The notes under the pieces were generated by a model, which was given only the letters and a program-made list of their open reading frames with translations, made no database searches and was not told where the DNA came from. Below, one piece after another: positions 57,694 to 64,000 of a stretch of DNA of 64,000 nt. The DNA is taken from contig NZ_LDPE01000002.1 in assembly GCF_001447995.1 (NCBI RefSeq), forward strand, positions 620,001 through 684,000, read 5' to 3'. This DNA is from Maribacter dokdonensis DSW-8 (lineage in GTDB: Bacteria > Bacteroidota > Bacteroidia > Flavobacteriales > Flavobacteriaceae). Made by a program: the position numbers and the translations under genes. Numbering within the stretch: the stretch's first letter is position 1; the number at the start of each line of letters is the position of its first letter.

Positions 57694-59241
57694 TTAATAT
57701 ATTGTTTTACCGTCTTTATTTTTAAAACGATATTCTAGATACGTATACGCATCGCGCGGTTGAATTTTAATCCATTTCTTATATTCCAAGAACCATTTTG
57801 TTCTCATTGATGGAAAACCTTTTGTAATATAGGCTGCTATAAAAGGGTGTATATTTAAAGTTATACTGTTATCCTTTTTAGGTCCTTTAAGAAGTTTTTC
57901 AAGGTCCGCTGTAATTTTATCTATTAAAACAATAGGTGCTTCCACCTGTTTCCCAGAATTATTTGGGTCCTCTTCAGTTGTTTTAATATTCATTTCAGGT
58001 CGTACCCTTTGTCGGGTAATCTGAATTAAACCAAATTTACTAGGAGGTAGTATTTTATGTTTGGCACGATCATCTTTCATCTCATCTCTAAGATGTTCAA
58101 AAAGCTTTTTTCTATGTTGTGGTTTTACCATATCAATAAAATCCACTACAATAATTCCGCCCATATCGCGTAGGCGTAATTGCCTTGCGATTTCTGATGC
58201 AGACAAGAGATTTACTTCTAAGGCCGTATCTTCTTGATTTTTAGCTTTGTTTGATCTGTTGCCACTGTTTACGTCTATTACATGAAGTGCTTCGGTATGC
58301 TCTATTATTAAATAGGCGCCTTTGCTCATAGCGGCAGTGCGGCCAAAAGACGTTTTGATCTGTCTTTCGATTCCAAATTTTTCAAAAATAGGAACATTGG
58401 TGTTATAGTGCTTAACAATGCTTTCCTTTTCAGGAGCAATTTCGGCTACATATTCTTTTATTTCACTGAATAATGTAGCGTCATCAACATGTATTCCTGT
58501 GAAACTATCATTGAATACATCTCTTAAAATAGAAGATGCTCTATTAAGTTCAACAAATACTTTTGATGGTGTTTGGGCACGATGTAATTTTTTACACATT
58601 GCTGACCATTTGTTCAGCAAGTTTTCTAGATCTTTGTCCAGCTCTGCGACTTTTTGTCCTTCTGCGACCGTTCTTATGATAACACCAAACCCCTTGGGTT
58701 TAATGCTTCTAACAAGTCTTTTTAACCTATCTTTCTCTTCTTTGCTACCTATCTTTTGAGATACGGATACACGATCAGAGAAAGGAACCATTACCAAATA
58801 ACGTCCGGCAATTGAAAGCTCGGAACTAATTCTTGGTCCTTTAGTGGATATAGGCTCTTTTACAATTTGAACCAATAAAGATTGGTTTGCTTTTATGACA
58901 TCGGTGATAACACCATTTTTGTCAATATCGGTCTCGAACGGAAAATTACCTAAGGAGTAATCTTTTAATTTTCCTGTGCTCACTTGTTTAATGAACTTAA
59001 GCATTGAAGATAATTGAGGACCAAGGTCGTGGTAATGCAAAAATGCATCTTTCTCATAACCAACGTTTACGAACGCTGCGTTAAGACCGGTCACGGGCTT
59101 TCTTATTTTGGCAAGAAATATATCTCCAACAGAGAAATCATTACTATTTTCCTCTTTGTGCAGTTCAGTGAGTTTTCCGTCCTTTAACAAGGCAAAGTCA
59201 ACAGATTGCGAACTAGATCTTACGATTAATTCTCTATTCAC
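57694..59241 (-). CDS. rng: ribonuclease E/G family protein
   Basis: Endoribonuclease acting in rRNA maturation and mRNA decay. The 515-residue chain starts with GTG (NRELIVRSSS). An S1-like RNA-binding domain spans about 36-125 (GDIFLAKIRKPVTGLNAAFVNVG). The two catalytic aspartates are D323 (VIDVNSG) and D367 (IVVDFIDM). The zinc-link cysteines (CPxC) of E. coli RNase E/G are absent; the region reads RVRPEMNIKTTEEDPNN instead. This appears to be a Bacteroidota-type enzyme. It is co-oriented with HU and the 29-residue basic protein. Confidence 0.94.
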   Translation of the reverse strand: MNRELIVRSSSQSVDFALLKDGKLTELHKEENSNDFSVGDIFLAKIRKPVTGLNAAFVNVGYEKDAFLHYHDLGPQLSSMLKFIKQVSTGKLKDYSLGNFPFETDIDKNGVITDVIKANQSLLVQIVKEPISTKGPRISSELSIAGRYLVMVPFSDRVSVSQKIGSKEEKDRLKRLVRSIKPKGFGVIIRTVAEGQKVAELDKDLENLLNKWSAMCKKLHRAQTPSKVFVELNRASSILRDVFNDSFTGIHVDDATLFSEIKEYVAEIAPEKESIVKHYNTNVPIFEKFGIERQIKTSFGRTAAMSKGAYLIIEHTEALHVIDVNSGNRSNKAKNQEDTALEVNLLSASEIARQLRLRDMGGIIVVDFIDMVKPQHRKKLFEHLRDEMKDDRAKHKILPPSKFGLIQITRQRVRPEMNIKTTEEDPNNSGKQVEAPIVLIDKITADLEKLLKGPKKDNSITLNIHPFIAAYITKGFPSMRTKWFLEYKKWIKIQPRDAYTYLEYRFKNKDGKTIY

Positions 59242-59370
59242 CTGAATATATTTTTAGTTGTTCCAACTATTGTATAGGGAACAAACTGATTAAACAATAC
59301 CATAGACAAATACTAGTGTATTTGCCGAAATCCAAATATTGGATCTCTATGTCAATGAACGTTTTTTAAA

Positions 59371-59403
59371 AAGAAAAAGTAGTTTTTAAAACTACTTTTT
59401 CTT
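59371..59403 (-). terminator. long hairpin overlapping the end of the 29-codon gene
   Basis: Two 16-base arms, AAGAAAAAGTAGTTTT and its exact complement, are separated by a single base. The stop codon and the last three lysine codons of the basic-peptide gene lie inside the stem. On the minus strand it ends in a T-rich run. It may end transcription or protect the 3' end before rng. Confidence 0.75.
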
Positions 59404-59481
59404 GTGTCGGTTAGCTCTTCTACGCTTCTTGCGCTTGTGTGTAGCTACCTTATGTCTCTTTCTTTTCTTACCGCTTGGCAT
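59392..59481 (-). CDS. 29-residue highly basic protein, probable ribosomal protein
   Basis: ATG at 59481 opens a 29-codon frame starting MPSGKKRKRHKVATHKRKK, with about two thirds lysine, arginine or histidine, and ending RHKKK. I recognise this peptide as a very conserved small gene of flavobacteria near HU and rng. Such composition fits an rRNA-binding protein. A new ribosomal protein named bL38 was reported from the Flavobacterium johnsoniae ribosome, and this could be that protein; I cannot confirm it here. It is 22 bases downstream of HU on the same strand. Confidence 0.82.
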   Translation of the reverse strand: MPSGKKRKRHKVATHKRKKRRRANRHKKK

Positions 59482-59503
59482 AAAGTTCTTTTTTTAAGAT
59501 TAA

Positions 59504-59794
59504 TTATTTTACGTGTACGTTGCTCTTTACTCCTTCAACGAAAACCTTTGCAGGCTTAAATGCAGGAATGTTGTGAGCGGGTATTTTAATAGTTGTGTTC
59601 TTGGAAATATTTCTACCGGTTTTTTCAGCTCTTGTCTTAATGATAAAACTACCAAAACCTCTTAGGTAAACATTGTCACCACTTTCTAATGATGTTTTTA
59701 CCTCTTCCATAAAGGATTCAACAGTTGCCTGTACATCTCCTTTTTCAATTCCCAGTTTATCTGAGATCTTCGATACAATTTCCGCTTTCGTCAT
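59504..59794 (-). CDS. hup: HU-family DNA-binding protein
   Basis: A 96-residue nucleoid protein of the HU/IHF family that bends DNA. Pattern: TKAEIVSKISDKLGIEKGDV, the helix FMEEVKTSLESGDNVYLRGFGSF, and the beta-arm RAEKTGRNISKNTTIKIPA, followed by FKPAKVF. Length and proline position in the arm are typical. Upstream is the -7 box TATATTTG. Divergent from mutY, with the small basic gene downstream. Confidence 0.96.
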   Translation of the reverse strand: MTKAEIVSKISDKLGIEKGDVQATVESFMEEVKTSLESGDNVYLRGFGSFIIKTRAEKTGRNISKNTTIKIPAHNIPAFKPAKVFVEGVKSNVHVK

Positions 59795-59832
59795 CTTTCA
59801 ATATTAGATTTTCTGTATGTTTTTTCGGGTTG

Positions 59833-59840
59833 CAAATATA
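59833..59840 (-). promoter_or_regulatory. candidate -7 box for HU
   Basis: TATATTTG on the minus strand is a full match to TAnnTTTG, followed by CAACCCG, 38 bases before the HU ATG. Confidence 0.55.
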
Positions 59841-59921
59841 TAAATTAAATTCAATCTTTCTTTCTAATGGGTTAATTTTAAGTGTATAAACTGCTACTTT
59901 TATAACTTAGTATTGAAGAGC

Positions 59922-60971
59922 ATGTCATTTTCGGGTAAAATTTTAGATTGGTATCATAAAAATAAACGTGTTTTACCATGGCGTAAAACCACTGATCCGT
60001 ACAAAATATGGCTTTCTGAAATCATTCTTCAGCAAACACGAGTAGCCCAGGGAACCCCGTATTACTTAAGGTTTGTGGAAACTTTCCCTACCGTTGGTGA
60101 TCTTGCTAGCGCAAAAGAAGAGCAGGTTCTTAAACTCTGGCAAGGTCTTGGGTATTACTCTAGGGCCAGAAACCTACATGCTGCCGCAAAAATGGTTGTG
60201 GGCGAATATAAAGGTAAGTTTCCAGATAATTATAAGAAACTTTTAACACTGAAAGGGGTAGGTGATTACACTGCCAGTGCTATTTCCTCTATTTGTTTTA
60301 GTGAACCACATGCAGTAGTAGATGGTAATGTGTACAGAGTATTGTCTCGGTATTATGGTATAGATATCCCTATAAATAGTACGGAGGGTATTAAATATTT
60401 TAAGTCTTTGGCCCAAAAGGTCATGGACCCTAAAAATATAAGGGACTACAACCAAGCTATAATGGAGTTTGGTGCAATGCAATGCTCGCCCAAAAAACCT
60501 TTATGTTTACTTTGCCCATTGAGTGAAAGTTGCGTTGCTTTAGAAAAAGGGCTAGTTGATCAATTGCCAGTAAAACTTAAAAAGACAAAAGTTAGTAATA
60601 GGTACTTCAATTATCTTATACCTATATATAAGGATGCAAAAAATAATAAGTTTACCATATTGCAACAGAGAAAGGGTAAAGGTATTTGGCAAAATCTTTG
60701 GGAGTTTCCTTTAATAGAGTCAAAAGCATCTTTGGAGCTCAATGATGTTATTGCAGGTAGTAATGCTGTTTTTGATGGGGCGGTCGTAAAAGATATACAT
60801 ATATATAATGATATGGATATAGTGCATAAATTGTCCCATCAACATTTACATACCAAATTTTGGATAGTTGATATTGAGGCAGATTTAACCAATAAGATTC
60901 CTGTTGAAAAAGTAACTGAATTTCCTGTGCCGGTTTTGATCGCAGATTTTATAAAAGCATTTAAATTTTAG
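59922..60971 (+). CDS. mutY: A/G-specific adenine DNA glycosylase
   Basis: Removes adenine mispaired with 8-oxoguanine. The chain from ATG 59922 has 349 residues; a TTG at 59913 would add three. The catalytic glutamate is E33 in SEIILQQTRV. The helix-hairpin-helix is LKGVGDYTASAISS with the catalytic Asp in VVDGNV. The iron-sulphur loop has four cysteines in the C-x6-C-x2-C-x5-C layout (CSPKKPLCLLCPLSESC). A NUDIX-like C-terminal domain (about 230-349) recognises 8-oxoG. First gene of the mutY-ssb-gldE-gldD block. Confidence 0.96.
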   Translation: MSFSGKILDWYHKNKRVLPWRKTTDPYKIWLSEIILQQTRVAQGTPYYLRFVETFPTVGDLASAKEEQVLKLWQGLGYYSRARNLHAAAKMVVGEYKGKFPDNYKKLLTLKGVGDYTASAISSICFSEPHAVVDGNVYRVLSRYYGIDIPINSTEGIKYFKSLAQKVMDPKNIRDYNQAIMEFGAMQCSPKKPLCLLCPLSESCVALEKGLVDQLPVKLKKTKVSNRYFNYLIPIYKDAKNNKFTILQQRKGKGIWQNLWEFPLIESKASLELNDVIAGSNAVFDGAVVKDIHIYNDMDIVHKLSHQHLHTKFWIVDIEADLTNKIPVEKVTEFPVPVLIADFIKAFKF

Positions 60972-60979
60972 TACTTTTG
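60972..60979 (+). promoter_or_regulatory. candidate -7 box for ssb
   Basis: TACTTTTG fully matches TAnnTTTG directly after the mutY stop and 19 bases before the ssb ATG. Confidence 0.45.
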
Positions 60980-60998
60980 ATTTTTATATCTTTAAGTT

Positions 60999-61463
60999 AT
61001 GAGCGGTACATTAAATAAGGTAATGTTAATAGGGCATTTAGGCGACGAAGTTAAAATGCATTATTTTGAAGGAGGCGGTAGTATTGGTAGGTTTCCAATT
61101 GCTACGAATGAGACGTATACCAATAAATCTACCGGGGAAAGGGTTACCAATACAGATTGGCACAATATAGTGGTGAGAAATAAAGCTGCTGAAATCTGTG
61201 AAAAATATCTAAGTAAAGGTGATAAGGTATATGTTGAAGGAAGGTTGAAAAACCGTCAATGGCAAGGTGAAGATGGTAATACTAGATATTCAACAGAAGT
61301 ACACGTGCAAGATTTTACGTTTTTGACTACCAAAAAAGAAGGTATGCAAAATAACGGTGGAGCTGCACCTAGTCAGCAAAAACCCGTAAGTACTGAAAAT
61401 AGAACGCCATCTAAATCTTCTGCACCTGTAAGTCAAGAGGATGATGATGATTTGCCATTCTAA
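60999..61463 (+). CDS. ssb: single-stranded DNA-binding protein
   Basis: A 154-residue SSB. The OB-fold covers about 1-108 (NKVMLIGHLGDEVKMHYF, TDWHNIVVRNKAAEICEKYLSKGDKVYVEGRL). A glutamine/serine/proline-rich linker follows, with the acidic tip DDDDLPF that binds partner proteins. The tip is intact. It lies between mutY and gldE, as known in gliding flavobacteria. Confidence 0.97.
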   Translation: MSGTLNKVMLIGHLGDEVKMHYFEGGGSIGRFPIATNETYTNKSTGERVTNTDWHNIVVRNKAAEICEKYLSKGDKVYVEGRLKNRQWQGEDGNTRYSTEVHVQDFTFLTTKKEGMQNNGGAAPSQQKPVSTENRTPSKSSAPVSQEDDDDLPF

Positions 61464-61482
61464 CAATATTAAATAGCAGCTA

Positions 61483-62811
61483 TTGGATCCAGACCCCATA
61501 CCGTTTTTAATGACAACATTGGTTGTAAACGGTGTTTTTGCAATGAATATAATTGTACTATGTGTACTTCTTCTTTGCTCTGCACTAATTTCAGGAGCAG
61601 AGGTGGCCATGTTTGGTTTATCCACAACCGAAATTAAAGAATTGCAAGATGAGAAAACGGCAAAAAGTGCTATTCTCATTAAACTATTGGAGCGCCCTAA
61701 AAAACTATTGGCGACTATTTTAATAGCTAACAATGCTATTAATATTGGTGTTGTTTTGTTGTTCAGTGTAATTGGTGATACGTTATTTGAAAATGTTAAT
61801 CAGATATTGTTCGGGGTGGTGTCCGTTCGTTTTTTATTAGAAGTTGTGGTAGCAACATTTTTAATATTGATGTTCGGTGAAATACTGCCAAAGGTGTATG
61901 CCAATAGAAATAGAATGAGTTTTTCACACTTAATGGCTTTCCCTTTAAGGATATTGGACTTTATATTTTCACCCTTAAGTTTGCCAATGCGCTCCGGTAC
62001 CTTGTTCTTATATAATAAGCTAGGTAAACAGAAATCTAATTTAAGTATCGATCATTTATCCCAAGCCTTAGATTTAACTTCACAAGGAGATACTACAAAA
62101 GAAGAAAAGAAGATTTTAGAAGGTATTGTAACTTTTGGTAATACGGACACCAAGCAAGTAATGCGTCCCCGTATCGATATTTTCGCTTTAAATGAGCAAA
62201 TGAAATTTCCTGAAGTTTTGGGAGAAATTAAAAAGCACGGTTATTCTAGAATTCCTGTTTTTGGTGAGAATATAGATACTGTGAAAGGGGTTCTTTACGT
62301 AAAAGATTTACTTCCGTACTTAGACAGAAAGACCTTTAATTGGATGACCCTTATAAGAGAGCCATACTTTGTGCCCGAGAATAAGAAATTAGATGATCTC
62401 TTATCCGAATTTCAAGAAAAGAAAAATCACTTGGCAATTGTTGTTGACGAGTATGGGGGCACATCAGGTTTAGTGTCCTTAGAAGATATTATTGAGGAAA
62501 TAGTTGGTGATATTAGTGATGAATTCGATGATGAAGACCTTATTTATTCCAAATTGGATGATTTCAACTATGTTTTTGAAGGAAAAACACCTTTAAAAGA
62601 TTTTTACAGGGTTATCAAATTAGAGGATACGGATAACTTTGAGGAAAACAAAGGAGAGTCAGAAACCTTGGCCGGATTTGTTTTGGAAAAAGCTGGCAGT
62701 TTTCCTAGACGTGGAGAAAAGATATTGTTTGGGTCATACACTTTTGTAGTAGAGGCCATGGATAAAAAACGATTGAAACAAATAAAAGTAACCTTACCAC
62801 ATGAAGAGTAA
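61483..62811 (+). CDS. gldE: gliding-motility protein GldE, CNNM/CorC-type
   Basis: A 442-residue membrane protein. Residues about 20-195 are a DUF21 (CNNM) domain with three helices and the conserved SGAEVAMFGLS. Two CBS domains follow (QVMRPRIDIFALNEQM, VDEYGGTSGLVSLEDI), then a CorC/HlyC-type C-terminal domain. Synteny with gldD, ssb and mutY identifies it as GldE, required with GldD for gliding and type IX secretion in Flavobacterium johnsoniae. The start appears to be TTG at 61483. It overlaps gldD by 11 bases. Confidence 0.9.
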   Translation: MDPDPIPFLMTTLVVNGVFAMNIIVLCVLLLCSALISGAEVAMFGLSTTEIKELQDEKTAKSAILIKLLERPKKLLATILIANNAINIGVVLLFSVIGDTLFENVNQILFGVVSVRFLLEVVVATFLILMFGEILPKVYANRNRMSFSHLMAFPLRILDFIFSPLSLPMRSGTLFLYNKLGKQKSNLSIDHLSQALDLTSQGDTTKEEKKILEGIVTFGNTDTKQVMRPRIDIFALNEQMKFPEVLGEIKKHGYSRIPVFGENIDTVKGVLYVKDLLPYLDRKTFNWMTLIREPYFVPENKKLDDLLSEFQEKKNHLAIVVDEYGGTSGLVSLEDIIEEIVGDISDEFDDEDLIYSKLDDFNYVFEGKTPLKDFYRVIKLEDTDNFEENKGESETLAGFVLEKAGSFPRRGEKILFGSYTFVVEAMDKKRLKQIKVTLPHEE

Positions 62812-63364
62812 GTCATTAGTAGGATTTTTTATAGTATTTCTTTTAATGCTCAGTTGTAAAGATGAGCCGGTAATTCCAAAGCCGAAAGCTAAAATGAGAT
62901 TAGAGTATCCACAAGGTAAATTGGCGGATTTAGAAACCGAGAACTTCAGTTTTAAGTACAATCAGTTGGCAGAAGCAGAACCTAATGGCGATCAGGCATA
63001 TACCATTTCGTACCCTGAAATGAAAGGAGCCATTTTTTTAAGTTATAAGAAAGTTGATGGTAATTTATCTCAGTTAATTCACGATTCTAAAAGGTTAAGT
63101 TATGAACATGCTGCGAAAGCTGACAATATTGTAGAGCAGCCATATGTAAACCCAAATGAGAAAGTGTATGGTGCCTTGTTTGAGGTGCAGGGCAATGCGG
63201 CTTCTCAATCCCAGTTTTTTGTAACGGATAGTACTGAACATTTTTTAACGGGCTCTGTATATTTTTATTCACGGCCTAATTATGACTCCATTCTTCCTGC
63301 TGCTTCATATCTTCAAAATGATATAAGAAGTATCATTGAGACCTTAAGGTGGAAAAATAAGTAA
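62801..63364 (+). CDS. gldD: gliding-motility lipoprotein GldD
   Basis: A 187-residue lipoprotein with a lipobox at LMLSC (C19). The conserved opening PKPKAKMRLEYPQGK and FSFKYNQL, and the place right after gldE, identify it as GldD. GldD is needed for gliding and secretion by the type IX machinery. Its 11-base overlap with gldE implies coupled translation. Followed after five bases by the dehydratase gene. Confidence 0.92.
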   Translation: MKSKSLVGFFIVFLLMLSCKDEPVIPKPKAKMRLEYPQGKLADLETENFSFKYNQLAEAEPNGDQAYTISYPEMKGAIFLSYKKVDGNLSQLIHDSKRLSYEHAAKADNIVEQPYVNPNEKVYGALFEVQGNAASQSQFFVTDSTEHFLTGSVYFYSRPNYDSILPAASYLQNDIRSIIETLRWKNK

Positions 63365-63369
63365 CTGAT

Positions 63370-64000
63370 ATGACCCGCCAAGACCTTTTAGATTGCCATA
63401 AAAGAATTACTCCGTTTGTTCACAAAACATCCGTATTAACATCTAGATTAATTGATAAGGAAGTTAATGCCCAAGTGTTTTTTAAATGTGAAAATTTTCA
63501 AAGAGCTGGGGCTTATAAAATGCGAGGTGCTACCAACGCTATTCTACAATTATCCGAAGAACAAAAGAAAAGCGGAGTGGTAACCCATTCATCAGGTAAT
63601 TTTGCCCAGGCTTTATCTCTTGCAGCCCAGAGTGTTGGTGTTACTGCCCATATTGTAATGCCCAATACGGCTCCAGAAGTAAAAAAGGTTGGGGTTAGGG
63701 AGTATGGTGGTAAAATCTATGAATGTGAACCCACAGTAGAAGCAAGACAGTCTTTGGCAGATGAAATAGGATTAAAAATGGGAGCAACTTTCGTGCATCC
63801 GTCCAACGATAATAATGTTATTTTAGGTCAAGGTACCGCTGCATTGGAGTTACTGGAAAAACAACCCGATTTAGATTATATATTTTGCCCGGTAGGTGGC
63901 GGTGGTCTTATTGCGGGTTCTGCTTTGGCGGTAAAATATTTTGGTAACAACTGTAAAGTCTTTGGAGCGGAACCATTTGAGGCTGATGATGCCTACCGTT
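63370..64000 (+). CDS. threonine/serine dehydratase-family PLP enzyme, 3' end cut off
   Basis: At least 210 residues from ATG 63370 running off the window without a stop. Fold-type II PLP enzyme: the PLP lysine is K50 in FQRAGAYKMRGA, the phosphate-substrate loop is HSSGNFAQA, and the glycine-rich phosphate-binding loop is VGGGGLIAGSA. It would be a threonine/serine ammonia-lyase or serine racemase; these cannot be told apart without the C-terminal part. A full-length biosynthetic IlvA would have an ACT-like domain beyond residue 320. Starts five bases after gldD. Confidence 0.9.
   Translation, partial: MTRQDLLDCHKRITPFVHKTSVLTSRLIDKEVNAQVFFKCENFQRAGAYKMRGATNAILQLSEEQKKSGVVTHSSGNFAQALSLAAQSVGVTAHIVMPNTAPEVKKVGVREYGGKIYECEPTVEARQSLADEIGLKMGATFVHPSNDNNVILGQGTAALELLEKQPDLDYIFCPVGGGGLIAGSALAVKYFGNNCKVFGAEPFEADDAYR

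Noticed and set aside
61290..61733. 147-codon minus-strand frame across the ssb-gldE junction
   Set aside because: Overlaps two strong genes in antisense and has no domain or promoter; typical shadow frame.

Overview
This window is ordinary chromosome from a Bacteroidota bacterium, almost certainly a marine Flavobacteriaceae member of the Maribacter/Zobellia/Arenibacter type. The signs are low G+C, almost no Shine-Dalgarno sequences, promoters of the TAnnTTTG class, four TonB-dependent receptors, the lineage-specific families DUF4270, DUF5689, DUF3667 and DUF2975, a split atpD-atpC operon, and the mutY-ssb-gldE-gldD gliding block. I saw no rRNA, tRNA, CRISPR array, prophage or insertion sequence. 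Genus is an inference from gene content.

Layout. 1-4.7 kb: 3' part of pgi, a TonB receptor with a strong terminator, and a small membrane protein. 4.8-10 kb: a secreted EEP-type nuclease divergent from a TonB receptor and a DUF5689/lamin-tail lipoprotein. 10-13.2 kb: a PAS histidine kinase and two single-domain receivers. 13.3-19.5 kb: ankyrin protein, omega-amidase-like enzyme, Ig-like lipoprotein, ComF, coiled-coil membrane protein and glycyl-tRNA synthetase. 19.5-24.2 kb: a further TonB receptor, an outer-membrane barrel, exonuclease III, an aldo/keto reductase and a 35-residue membrane peptide. 24.2-29.2 kb (minus strand): panC-panD-flippase-esterase, a 56-residue membrane protein and radA. 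29.3-34.1 kb: half-length glycogen-synthase-like protein, DUF4270 lipoprotein and glmS. 34.3-38.8 kb: TonB receptor plus GDSL lipoprotein. 38.9-40.8 kb: atpD-atpC. 40.8-42.1 kb (minus): two tandem DUF2975 membrane proteins and an XRE regulator. 42.2-47.6 kb (minus): M61 peptidase-GNAT pair, and a GAF/PAS protein with a receiver. 48-56.3 kb: biotin region bioF-DUF2007-bioD, an antisense glycosyltransferase, bioA-KAS-bioB and a JmjC-like cupin. 56.3-59.8 kb (minus): recX, DUF3667, rng, a 29-residue basic protein and HU. 59.9-64 kb: mutY, ssb, gldE, gldD and the start of a threonine/serine dehydratase.

The most interesting points are: (i) the nuclease/TonB/DUF5689-LTD locus, which looks like an ExeM-type extracellular nuclease split into separate surface parts with its own transporter; (ii) a five-PAS sensor that ends after its histidine-bearing dimerization helices, has no ATPase domain and overlaps a receiver gene; (iii) a biotin cluster with a KAS II-like enzyme but no bioC or bioH, and perfect palindromes in two of its promoters; (iv) an esterase-fold protein whose nucleophile serine is replaced by aspartate; (v) tandem DUF2975 genes with duplicated junctions; (vi) very small genes that standard calling may miss.

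Several starts were moved: some long reading frames begin at TTG upstream of a better ATG, while a few genes (flippase, PAS kinase, KAS, JmjC-like, recX, gldE) appear to start truly at TTG, and rng at GTG.
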